Source of the DNA: Gammaproteobacteria bacterium 54_18_T64
GTDB taxonomy: Bacteria; Pseudomonadota; Gammaproteobacteria; Pseudomonadales; Porticoccaceae
Direction of reading: 5' to 3'
Length of the DNA stretch: 64,000 bases
Assembly: GCA_002162825.1 (NCBI GenBank)
Contig: MAAU01000096.1
Coordinates: 1 to 64,000, forward strand
The notes below the pieces were generated by a model. That model saw nothing but the letters and a program-made list of their open reading frames with translations. It ran no database searches and was not told the DNA's origin. Made by a program: the position numbers and the translations under genes. The number at the start of each line of letters is the position of its first letter. Within the stretch, counting starts at the first letter, position 1. Below, one piece after another: positions 28,361-36,676 of this stretch.

Positions 28361-29581
28361 CTAGCCCCGTTGAATAGTAAATTGTGGGTCGAGCCAATTG
28401 GTGCCGATAAATTCTGTCTTATCGAGATTGAGTACCTTGAAGACCAGGGCCAAATCAATCCAGTAATAATTGTCTTGCAAGTGTGTCGCCCCGCCGGTGA
28501 GCGCCAGGGTACAGGAGTAAGAACCCACCCCCAGTTTTGCCTCGAACTGAATTTCCAGACGAAGTGGCTCGTCGACTTTCAGGTCGTCCAGCACCTGCTC
28601 GCTAAACCAGGTATTGGTACCGAAAATCACCTGGCCAAAGCGCTCTTTGAGCATAAAGCCACAAACCAACTGATCAATTGGCTGCTTGACCTCAATCTCT
28701 AAAGCCAGTGTGGCCAGCTCACCGACTCGCAACTCATCAGTTTCTACACCCTGGCTATTGTAGAGCTTGATGTTAGAAATCTGTGCCCTACCATCGCCGG
28801 ATATCGTTTGCAGACCGCCATCGGTGGTGGGCTTTGTTTGTATTTCGGCATTGGACTTGGCTGCAATCAAGGCATTGTAATAATCCATCACCTCGATCGG
28901 TTTACCCTCTTTTGCAATACGCCCCTGGTCGAGCAATATTGCGCGATTACAAATACTTTGGATGGCCTGCTTGTCGTGCGACACAATCAATAGTGTCGTG
29001 CCCTGCTTTTGCAACTCGCGAATACGAGCAAAACTTTTGTGCTGAAAGTAGGCGTCACCAACGGAGAGGGCCTCATCGATAATCAATATTTCCGGCTGAA
29101 AGGCCGTTGCCACCGCAAAGGCAACACGCATTTGCATGCCACTGGAGTAAATGCGCACGGGTTGGTCAAAGTATTCACCGACTTCGCTAAAGGCCTGCAG
29201 CTCGGGCATAACCCGATCAATTTCTTCAGGGTGATAACCCATAATACTGAGGGTGTTACGGGCATTTTCACGGCCGCTAAAGTCGCCATTGAAACCCATG
29301 CCCAATTCTAAAATAGCGGATATTTTTCCGGCTACCTCTATCGTGCCATCGCTGGGCGCGAGGATGCCGGTAATGAGTTTCAGCAGGGTGCTTTTACCCG
29401 CGCCATTTTGACCGACGAAGGCGATGGCATCGCCACGCTCCAGGGTTAAATTGATATCTTCAAGAATCACGTGACGCTTTAAGCGCGAAGTCTGAATACC
29501 AAACCATGAAAGAAGACGGTGATGAAAGCCCGGATACTCTATATAGGTCTTGCCAACACCGCGGAGTCTTAACATGCTCAC
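28361..29581 (-). CDS. wzt: O-polysaccharide ABC exporter, ATP-binding protein with C-terminal glycan-binding domain
   Basis: A 406-residue ATPase. Walker A GQNGAGKSTLLKLITG, signature YSSGMQMRVAFA and Walker B EILIIDEALSVGD lie in the first about 240 residues. The extra C-terminal domain, about 265-406 (ISNIKLYNSQGVETDELRVG onward), corresponds to the Wzt carbohydrate-binding domain that recognises the chain-terminating modification before export. It starts with GTG in a 4-nt overlap with wzm. A longer-than-minimal Wzt next to a methyltransferase fits terminal-modification-dependent export. Confidence 0.9.
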   Translation of the reverse strand: MSMLRLRGVGKTYIEYPGFHHRLLSWFGIQTSRLKRHVILEDINLTLERGDAIAFVGQNGAGKSTLLKLITGILAPSDGTIEVAGKISAILELGMGFNGDFSGRENARNTLSIMGYHPEEIDRVMPELQAFSEVGEYFDQPVRIYSSGMQMRVAFAVATAFQPEILIIDEALSVGDAYFQHKSFARIRELQKQGTTLLIVSHDKQAIQSICNRAILLDQGRIAKEGKPIEVMDYYNALIAAKSNAEIQTKPTTDGGLQTISGDGRAQISNIKLYNSQGVETDELRVGELATLALEIEVKQPIDQLVCGFMLKERFGQVIFGTNTWFSEQVLDDLKVDEPLRLEIQFEAKLGVGSYSCTLALTGGATHLQDNYYWIDLALVFKVLNLDKTEFIGTNWLDPQFTIQRG

Positions 29582-30387
29582 AATTCTTCGACGATTTCTG
29601 TTTTCGCCTTCCTGTACAGTACGAAGCCAAAGACATTCGTCGCAATTGCCATCAATAACAATTTTGCCAACGAGCCCATTTGCGGATCAACCCGGTAGGC
29701 CAAAATATCGTGATACATCTCGACAATGACAAAAAGCGGGTTCATCGCCAGCCAGTGTTGCGATTGCTCTGGAATAATATTAATGGTGTAGACAATGGGG
29801 GTAAGCCAGAACATTAATTGCAAAACAATGGGTACAACCTGGCCCATGTCCCTGAGAAAAACATTGAGCACGCCAACACTGACCCCTATGCCCAGGGCAA
29901 ACAAGGCCGTGAGCAAGGCCACTGGCACCAGCCAGAGCAGACTCCAAGCGGGCGGGAAATCGAGCAATAGGAAAATAGCCATCGCAGCAACGAGTAGTAT
30001 CACACTATTAACAAAGCTAGCCCCGAGAACAACAAACACCAAATTACTGCGGGGAAAGGACAGCTTTTTTAAATAGTGACCATTTTCAATGAAGACCACG
30101 AGGGAGCGCGACACGACCTCTGAAAAAAGAGTCCAACCAACAATGCCGGAAATTAAATAGATTGGATAAGCATAACTATTTTCTATACCCGGCAACTTGG
30201 CCTGCATGATTTTCGAGAGGATGAAGGCATAAATCGCCACCATTACCAGGGGGTTCAATATTGCCCACAAGGTGCCAAAGACACTTCTCGAGAAGCGCGC
30301 TTTAAAATCCATTTTTATGGCGGTAATAATAAAGAAACGGTTGTCAATTAACTGCCGTACTTTTGCCTTCAAGGTAGCGCTACCCAC
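29578..30387 (-). CDS. wzm: O-polysaccharide ABC exporter, permease
   Basis: An inner-membrane ABC-2 permease of 269 residues with about six hydrophobic segments. The early FIITAIKMDFKARFSRSVFG and GTLWAILNPLVMVAIYAFIL are typical of Wzm/TagG-type exporters. The GTG at 30387 is preferred over the upstream ATG at 30423 because GGAGG lies 6 nt before it and it starts one base after the rmd stop. With Wzt it would carry the undecaprenyl-linked chain to the periplasm for ligation to lipid A-core. Confidence 0.9.
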   Translation of the reverse strand: MGSATLKAKVRQLIDNRFFIITAIKMDFKARFSRSVFGTLWAILNPLVMVAIYAFILSKIMQAKLPGIENSYAYPIYLISGIVGWTLFSEVVSRSLVVFIENGHYLKKLSFPRSNLVFVVLGASFVNSVILLVAAMAIFLLLDFPPAWSLLWLVPVALLTALFALGIGVSVGVLNVFLRDMGQVVPIVLQLMFWLTPIVYTINIIPEQSQHWLAMNPLFVIVEMYHDILAYRVDPQMGSLAKLLLMAIATNVFGFVLYRKAKTEIVEEL

Positions 30388-30388
30388 A

Positions 30389-31255
30389 CTATGCCTCCAG
30401 CATCCAGGCCAGTGTTTCTTCAAAGGCGGGAGGGGCTAACAGCTGCTCGAAGCGCTGCACGAGCCGCCCGTTGTCACCACGTTGTCGCACAATATCGGCC
30501 TGCCTGACGAAATCCGGATTCACCTTTATTTCAACTTTGTGTCCGCTCAAATTTTCCAGGGTGGCAATAATTTCGCGAATGCTGATGAGCTGTCCCGAGC
30601 AGAGATTGAAAATGTTCAGCTCAGGCCCCGGTGCCGATAATAGCTGGCTATAGGTTCGACTGATCCAGCGCACATCGGAAAAATCACGCCAGATATCAAC
30701 ATTACCCAGCTCTATGCTCGACGCTTTTTTCTGAAAGTGGGCGACGATTTTAGGCACCAGGAATTTTTCCTTCTGCCCTCGCCCCGTATAGTTAAAGGGG
30801 CGGGTGATGGTGATGTTAAGCCGGTCGGCATAGGTTCTAGCAATCTGCTCCATCGACCATTTGCTACAGCCGTAGTGATTAATGGGGTTTGGCAGGCAAT
30901 TTTCGTCGATGACTTCTTGCTGCTGAGCGCCATAAATATTGGCGCTGCTGGCGAGAATAATACGCCTGGGCGGCTGTTTCAGTAGTAGACTCGCGGCTAA
31001 TATATTCTCCGCGCCAAGGCAGTTAACGCCGTAGATAGTGGCATCCGCACCGTCGGGAACAAAACTGATCGCCGCCAGGTTGATGATGTATTGCGGCTGA
31101 ATATCCAACATTGCGCTTTGCACGGCAGCGGCGCTGGTAATGTCGACCGGTGTGACATCGACCCGATAACCCTCTACCTCGAGGGTGGGACGGAGATAGT
31201 GACCGGTGAAACTATCGGCGCCGATGAGCCATACACAGCCTTCGGTCTGTGCCAT
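30389..31255 (-). CDS. rmd: GDP-4-keto-6-deoxy-D-mannose reductase (makes GDP-D-rhamnose)
   Basis: A 288-residue extended SDR. Nucleotide-binding GADSFTGHYL at the N-terminus, INLAAISFVPDG, and the catalytic YGCSK. TRPFNYTGRGQKEKFLVPK is characteristic of RMD. It reduces the product of GMD to GDP-D-rhamnose. It follows gmd after a single base, so the two are coupled. A GDP-L-fucose synthase reading is less likely, since those enzymes are longer and epimerise first. The product sugar is inferred. Confidence 0.88.
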   Translation of the reverse strand: MAQTEGCVWLIGADSFTGHYLRPTLEVEGYRVDVTPVDITSAAAVQSAMLDIQPQYIINLAAISFVPDGADATIYGVNCLGAENILAASLLLKQPPRRIILASSANIYGAQQQEVIDENCLPNPINHYGCSKWSMEQIARTYADRLNITITRPFNYTGRGQKEKFLVPKIVAHFQKKASSIELGNVDIWRDFSDVRWISRTYSQLLSAPGPELNIFNLCSGQLISIREIIATLENLSGHKVEIKVNPDFVRQADIVRQRGDNGRLVQRFEQLLAPPAFEETLAWMLEA

Positions 31256-31256
31256 T

Positions 31257-32291
31257 TTAAAAGTCCTGCCCTGCCGCCAGCTTTTCTAAATCGCTCGCCA
31301 CCATCATGCCGCACAGGTCGCTGAGTCGCGTCTGGGGTTTCCAGCCCAAAACCTTCTCCGCCTTGCTGTAATCGCCAATCAGTAATTCCACCTCTGCGGG
31401 GCGATAAAATTTCGGATTGATCTGCACCAGTAGCTGCCCACTTTTTGCATGGTGGGCTGTTTCTTGCTCAGCCTCACCACTCCACTCCAGGGGTATATCA
31501 ACAGCATTAAAGGCCAGAGTGACAAATTCGCGAACGGTGTGCGCTTCATTGGTGGCCAGCACAAAGGTATCGGCCTGACTGTGTTGCAGCATGCGGTACA
31601 TACCATCGACATACTCTTTGGCAAAACCCCAGTCGCGCTTGGCATCGATATTACCGAGCTCCAGTGGTGTCTTATCACCCGTGGCAATGCGCGCCACTTT
31701 GTCGGTAATCTTACGGGTGACAAATTCTCTGCCCCGCAGGGGGGATTCATGATTAAAGAGAATGCCGCTGCTGGCAAACATATCGTAGGATTCGCGGTAG
31801 TTGACCACCGACCAGTGAGCAAACAACTTGGCCACTGCATAGGGGCTGCGCGGATAAAATGGTGTTTCCTCCGACTGGGGAATGGCCTGCACCTTACCGT
31901 AGAGCTCCGAGGTACTGGCCTGATAGAAGCGAATATCCCTATCCACTATCCTAATCGCCTCCAGTAAATTGAGGGCGCCAACACCGGTGATTTCGGCGGT
32001 GGTTTGCGGCTGTTCGAAAGAAACACCGACAAAGCTCTGTGCCGCCAAATTATAGATTTCTTCGGGCTTATATTTTTGAATCAGTCGAATACTATTGCCC
32101 TGATCGGTTAGGTCGTGCTCGACCAGCTCCAGGTTGGGGTGAGCGGCAATACCTAAGGACTCCAGACGCCAAAAATTGACCGTACTGGTGCGCCGGTAAG
32201 TGCCAATAACCTTATAACCCTTATCGAGTAATAACTCGGATAGGTAGGCGCCGTCCTGGCCCGTCACACCGGTAATCATCGCTGTATTCAA
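31257..32291 (-). CDS. gmd: GDP-mannose 4,6-dehydratase
   Basis: Converts GDP-D-mannose to GDP-4-keto-6-deoxy-D-mannose. [10 protein letters not shown] binds [33 protein letters not shown] (YxxxK) and [16 protein letters not shown] are GMD hallmarks. The TTG start at 32291 has GGAG 8 nt upstream; an ATG 12 bp later is the alternative. At 344 residues it is in the normal range. It heads the gmd-rmd-wzm-wzt-methyltransferase run. Confidence 0.95.
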   Translation of the reverse strand: MNTAMITGVTGQDGAYLSELLLDKGYKVIGTYRRTSTVNFWRLESLGIAAHPNLELVEHDLTDQGNSIRLIQKYKPEEIYNLAAQSFVGVSFEQPQTTAEITGVGALNLLEAIRIVDRDIRFYQASTSELYGKVQAIPQSEETPFYPRSPYAVAKLFAHWSVVNYRESYDMFASSGILFNHESPLRGREFVTRKITDKVARIATGDKTPLELGNIDAKRDWGFAKEYVDGMYRMLQHSQADTFVLATNEAHTVREFVTLAFNAVDIPLEWSGEAEQETAHHAKSGQLLVQINPKFYRPAEVELLIGDYSKAEKVLGWKPQTRLSDLCGMMVASDLEKLAAGQDF

Positions 32292-32389
32292 TTGCCTAAC
32301 TCCATTTTTATTGGGGCCGTAAACCCCGTCACTACAAAAATTAAAACGTACTCACAAATACCCTGGTTCTAGCCCGCCTCTGGCAAGAG

Positions 32390-32671
32390 CTAGCTTCTAA
32401 CAAAGGTCAAGCCCAGAGCCTGCAATGCCATAAAGGCAAGGAGTCCGGCGACCATGCCCAGGGCGTTGGCGAGCATGTCATACCAACAAAACCCCGAACC
32501 GTAACGTTGATCCCAGCACTCCTTAAGAGTTCCAATAAGCAGGATCAAGCTAATTGCCCAGCCCACCGAGAGCCAGGGTAAAAATAGAAATTGCAAAAAA
32601 AAGCACACCCAAAAATGCTTGCGCTTATCTTCCTCTCCCATCTTTGATGCCAGCGAACGTAAACTCAGCAT
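32390..32671 (-). CDS. small inner-membrane protein, YfiM/DUF2279-like pattern
   Basis: A 93-residue protein with two or three hydrophobic segments. The pattern DKRKHFW, then a helix, then KECWDQRYGSGFCWYDMLAN and a Gly/Ala-rich final helix, resembles the conserved core of small YfiM-type membrane proteins. The match is from memory. The start could also be the internal Met of MGEEDKRKHFW. It is embedded in the surface-glycan run, between gmd and a glycosyltransferase gene. Function unknown. Confidence 0.6.
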   Translation of the reverse strand: MLSLRSLASKMGEEDKRKHFWVCFFLQFLFLPWLSVGWAISLILLIGTLKECWDQRYGSGFCWYDMLANALGMVAGLLAFMALQALGLTFVRS

Positions 32672-32689
32672 TAAATGTCCACACCACCT

Positions 32690-33913
32690 TCAAGCACTTT
32701 GATGTAGCTCACTGGCCACATCAAAAACACTATCGGCAGCCGTGTGCCAACTGTAGTTTGCGCTTACCTCTCGCACTGCCTCACCACTCTGCGCGGCAGT
32801 ACCAAGCCCCCCCAGCAGATTATTTAAGCCCGCACTAATGCTATCGATATCCTGGGGGTCAACCAACTCGGCACAACCAGCGGCCACCTCGGGCATGCTG
32901 GCACAGTTAGAGGTCATCACCGGCACACCACTGGCCATGGCCTCGGCGACCGGCATGCCAAAACCCTCATAGAGTGACACATAGGCAAAGGCGCTGGCAT
33001 TTTGATAGAGCTGGGGCAGTGCCTCCTGAGGCACGTAGCCAAGTTTCAAGACCTCACCGCGAGACTCGAGACGCGCTATTAGCTCGTCGGTTTCACCGTG
33101 GTTCCAGCCCTGCCCTCCCACCAAAACCAGAGGAAATTGTTGGCGTAAAGACGGGGCCAGGGTCGCGTAAGCCTGTATCAGACCCTTGAGGTTTTTTCGT
33201 GGCTCGAGAGTGCCCAGCGATAGCAGGTATTGCGCGGGCAGTTTGTATAGTTCTCTGACCCGGACCAGCTCTTCCTCAGAACAGCGGCGCTGAAAGCTAG
33301 CGGCCACACCAGGGTAAACCACGCTAATGCGCTCAGCGGGCAGCCCGTAGACTGCGATAATTTCGGCCTTACTAAAATGGGATACCGTCATCACGTGATC
33401 GGCCCGCTCCAGAGTACTGGCCAGACCCGTATCGAGCCAGCGCAGGCGCTCGGGCGGGTGGAAGTGGGGAAAACGCACGTGGGATAAATCGTAGACCGAG
33501 ACCATGGCAGGGCCCCTGGCTGCACCGAGGATGAAATTGGGCTGCCAATGAATGCTGCCCTCGGTTTGCGCCGAAGCCCTGGCAATGCGCTTATTGTGCA
33601 AACCCGCCCGTGCCAAACGGGCACCGGGAATATGCTTTAGCAACCGTTTCGCCAGGGGCCAGGCTCTGTACGTAAGAGAAGAAGATAATGAAGGTGCGTC
33701 GTCTTGTGGCGCATCGACTGCAGACAACATAGCCTGCAGTGCCTGGGGTTCATAGTGGCGCTGATCATTAAAGCCGCGCAACTCTACCTGCTCGGGCCGT
33801 TGAGCCAGTTGGCACAGTATCTCCAGGGTATAGCGACCGATGCCCGTCAGCGGGGCGTGCAACGAGGTAAGGTCGACCAATAAGCTTAGGGGCTGTTCTG
33901 ACTCATGATTCAC
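32690..33913 (-). CDS. glycosyltransferase family 4 protein
   Basis: A 407-residue GT-B enzyme. LLVDLTSLHAPLTGIGRYTL at the N-terminus and SLYEGFGMPVAEAMASGVPV in the donor-binding half are typical of GT4 mannosyl/rhamnosyltransferases. GTG at 33913 is chosen because GGAGG lies about 9 nt upstream; the ATG 30 bp earlier has no such site. It lies between tolC-like and the small membrane protein gene, tying the secretion genes to the glycan genes in one run. Confidence 0.87.
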   Translation of the reverse strand: MNHESEQPLSLLVDLTSLHAPLTGIGRYTLEILCQLAQRPEQVELRGFNDQRHYEPQALQAMLSAVDAPQDDAPSLSSSLTYRAWPLAKRLLKHIPGARLARAGLHNKRIARASAQTEGSIHWQPNFILGAARGPAMVSVYDLSHVRFPHFHPPERLRWLDTGLASTLERADHVMTVSHFSKAEIIAVYGLPAERISVVYPGVAASFQRRCSEEELVRVRELYKLPAQYLLSLGTLEPRKNLKGLIQAYATLAPSLRQQFPLVLVGGQGWNHGETDELIARLESRGEVLKLGYVPQEALPQLYQNASAFAYVSLYEGFGMPVAEAMASGVPVMTSNCASMPEVAAGCAELVDPQDIDSISAGLNNLLGGLGTAAQSGEAVREVSANYSWHTAADSVFDVASELHQSA

Positions 33914-33967
33914 GGCCCCGTCCTCCACTGACAATCCCCGCAAGGTAGTTGAACTCCAGCACCATAC

Positions 33968-35311
33968 TTAGAGCGGCTTACTGGACTGGCCCGACTCGAC
34001 AACTAACCACTGATTTATTTGCGCCAACTCGTGCTCGCTCACCATACCGCTGACCTTGAGCAGGCGTGTACGGTTGAGTACGTAGCCGTAGCGCGCCCGG
34101 TTTAAATCCCTGCGTGTGCGAAACACATTGCGCTGGGCATCGAGCACATCGGCACTGGTCACCGCACCGAGCTTAAAGCCTTTTAGCATCGCTTCGTGTG
34201 CTCGCAACGAGGAGTTGAGGGCCTTATTCGTCGCTTCAATGCGTCGCACATTGGCATTGGTTTGTAACAGGGCATCGCGAGCTTCCTTCACCAGGGCGCG
34301 ATACTCCGTTTCATAGCCATAACGGGCCATTTCAAGGCGCTGTGAGGCTTCGCTAATGCGCCCCGAGGTGACACCACTGGTAAACAGGGGCACCACCACA
34401 TTGACGCCGATATAGTCGGTGGTTGTTTTTGGCCGAGACGAGTTCTCATAGCCGATATCACTCTTTTGGTGACTCAACTGCAGATCGACCACCGGTAGGC
34501 GGCTCGCTTTCTTTTCCTTGAGACCGTAGGTTTCCGCCGCCACTGCATTGTGCAAGCCGGCCAGGGCCGAATTTTGCGCAACGACTCGGGCAATCCACTG
34601 CTCCAGAGAATCCTCCACGGCGCTAAACGCCACTTCGTCACCGAGCTGCATCAAGGCGCCAAGCTCTGCGCCCGTCAGCTCTTGAAGTTGTTGTCGGGCA
34701 ATGGCCACCTGACTTTCGACCGATACCTGGTCGGCAAATAGAGCATCGTAACTGGCCCTGACATCCAACACCTCGGTAATGCGCGTCAGGCTTTTTTCAA
34801 AAAGGCCTTCGACCTGGCGCAGTAAACTTTCCGTGGCCGCTATTTCATGACCCACCAGGGCGAGCTCATCCCTGGCCTCTAATACGGCAAAATAACCGCT
34901 CACCACATCGAGCATTAACTGCTGTGCAACATCTACCTGCTCCGCAGCATACTGGGAACTCAGTTGTTTTTGACTCTGCCAGTAATAGTACTTCGGCATA
35001 TCGAAGAGGCTTTGGGTGAGGATCAAGTTGTACTTCTCACCCGAAAAGCTATCGCTACCGCCGTTACTGAAATTGCCTTTCTCCAGGTCCTGGCGGTTCT
35101 CCGAAAATGAGCCACTACCACGTAGTTGGGGCAGCATATTGCCCACGGCCTGCTGCTGGCGTGCCCGACCAATGCCCAGTTTTGAAGCGGCAAGTTTTAA
35201 TCGTGGGTCACCTGCCACTGCGGCTCGGTAAACCGTCAACAGGTCGTCGCTAAAAACCTCGACGCAAGGCAGTAACAACAGGGCAGTTAGTAAATAGGCG
35301 CGCGGTAACAT
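33968..35311 (-). CDS. TolC-family outer membrane channel of a type I secretion system
   Basis: A 447-residue protein with an N-terminal signal peptide (AYLLTALLLLPCVEVF), then the OEP repeat pattern: LTVYRAAVAGDPRLKLAASK, LTQSLFDMPKYYYWQSQKQL, long helices rich in Ala/Gln/Glu, and VPLFTSGVTSGRISEASQRL in the second repeat. It would form the trimeric outer-membrane tunnel docking on the HlyD protein encoded 5 bp upstream. Being dedicated to this operon suggests a devoted secretion path. Confidence 0.92.
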   Translation of the reverse strand: MLPRAYLLTALLLLPCVEVFSDDLLTVYRAAVAGDPRLKLAASKLGIGRARQQQAVGNMLPQLRGSGSFSENRQDLEKGNFSNGGSDSFSGEKYNLILTQSLFDMPKYYYWQSQKQLSSQYAAEQVDVAQQLMLDVVSGYFAVLEARDELALVGHEIAATESLLRQVEGLFEKSLTRITEVLDVRASYDALFADQVSVESQVAIARQQLQELTGAELGALMQLGDEVAFSAVEDSLEQWIARVVAQNSALAGLHNAVAAETYGLKEKKASRLPVVDLQLSHQKSDIGYENSSRPKTTTDYIGVNVVVPLFTSGVTSGRISEASQRLEMARYGYETEYRALVKEARDALLQTNANVRRIEATNKALNSSLRAHEAMLKGFKLGAVTSADVLDAQRNVFRTRRDLNRARYGYVLNRTRLLKVSGMVSEHELAQINQWLVVESGQSSKPL

Positions 35312-35316
35312 TGCCC

Positions 35317-36675
35317 CTAGTCCTCAATAAATGATCGAGCAAACATATTGCTAAAGGGTTGGGCGAGATATTTAAACAGGGTGCGATCTCCGGTTTTAAT
35401 CAACACCTCGGCGGGCATACCGGGGATCAGGTAAATGCCCTCCAGCTCATCCAGGCTTGTCTTGCTCTCGGAGGTCAGCGTGATACGCGCCAGGTAGTAG
35501 GGCATGCCCGTGGCTTCATCAATCAAACGGTCGCCCGACAGAGTGAGGACTTCACCCTCAAATACCGGGGTGTCGGCGCGGGCAAAGGCACTAAAGCGCA
35601 CCTCGGCCCGGAGACCGGGTTTGACGCGATCAATATCGAGAGGCTGCACCTGAGCCTCAACCATCAGGCTTTCCTTGTGGGGCACGATGTCCATCAGGGC
35701 ACTACCGGGGCGAACCACACCGCCCTCGGTGTGCACCGCGAGAGCCACTACCATGCCGTCGACCGGCGCCAGCACCTTGGCGCGACGCACACGATCACTC
35801 AGCACCTGTATTCTTTCGCGCAGTTCAAAATTCGTGCTCTGCACCTCGCCCAGACCAGTGGCCACTTCCTGCTGAAACTCCTTGTCAACCTGCAGGGCCT
35901 GTAACTGGGTTTCACCTACCTTGATTTTAATCGCGGCAATGCGGGAACTGAGATCGGCAATATCACCACTGCTCTGGGCATAACTGCGCTCGAATTCCCG
36001 CAGGCGGCGCTTGTCGGCAAAGCCATCCTTTAAGAGTTCTTTGAGATCATCAATCTCCGCCTGGTAGGAGATCATCAGCGCCTGCTTACTGTTTTTCAGC
36101 TGCGTTAGGCCCTCTTCCTGGGTGTGCAATTGGCCAATGCGCTGCTCGAGCACCGCGCGCTCGCCATCGTGGGCATTTTTGCGCGCCAGGAAAATCTGAT
36201 TTTGCCCGCGCACCGCCTCTTGTATGTGTGCATCTTGCGTCTGCTGCCAGGCCTGGTCATAAACCACGGCAATATCGCCATCGCGCTCGGAGATTAAGCG
36301 CGCCTCTAACGCACGAGCGGCAATATACTGGCCGTTGACAATGCCCATTTCAGCACCGCTCTGGGTGTCATCCAGCTCCAGCAGGACATCACCGCGACTG
36401 ACCGTATCACCTTCCCTGACCAGGAGGCGCTCGACAATACCGCCCTCGAGGTGCTGCACCGTCTTGCGGTGGGACTTCACGACCACCACACCGGGGGCTA
36501 AAGCTGCGCCACCGAGGGGGGCCAATACCGCCCAAAGGCCGAACACCACGAAGGTAATGAGCAAAATAACCAGACCAATACTGCGTATACGAGCATCATC
36601 GATGTCGAGAACAGGTGTCTCTGGGGAAGTTATAGGCATTACCGGGTTCTCAATCACAGGGCTATCGGATGTCAT
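35317..36675 (-). CDS. type I secretion membrane fusion protein, HlyD family
   Basis: A 452-residue periplasmic adaptor. One N-terminal membrane span (IGLVILLITFVVFGLWAVLA), then a lipoyl/barrel-sandwich region with VKSHRKTVQHLEGGIVERLL, a long coiled-coil hairpin, and a C-terminal beta domain (LIPGMPAEVLIKTGDRTLFK). This is the PrtE/RsaE/HlyD layout. The ATG at 36675 begins one base after the stop of the ABC gene, so translation is coupled; the longer upstream frame is ignored. Confidence 0.94.
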   Translation of the reverse strand: MTSDSPVIENPVMPITSPETPVLDIDDARIRSIGLVILLITFVVFGLWAVLAPLGGAALAPGVVVVKSHRKTVQHLEGGIVERLLVREGDTVSRGDVLLELDDTQSGAEMGIVNGQYIAARALEARLISERDGDIAVVYDQAWQQTQDAHIQEAVRGQNQIFLARKNAHDGERAVLEQRIGQLHTQEEGLTQLKNSKQALMISYQAEIDDLKELLKDGFADKRRLREFERSYAQSSGDIADLSSRIAAIKIKVGETQLQALQVDKEFQQEVATGLGEVQSTNFELRERIQVLSDRVRRAKVLAPVDGMVVALAVHTEGGVVRPGSALMDIVPHKESLMVEAQVQPLDIDRVKPGLRAEVRFSAFARADTPVFEGEVLTLSGDRLIDEATGMPYYLARITLTSESKTSLDELEGIYLIPGMPAEVLIKTGDRTLFKYLAQPFSNMFARSFIED

Positions 36676-36676
36676 A

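Noticed and set aside
30389-31255. GDP-L-fucose synthase instead of RMD
   Set aside because: The protein is shorter than usual fucose synthases and has the TRPFNYTGRGQ segment of RMD. The surrounding order of gmd, rmd, wzm and wzt also favours D-rhamnose.
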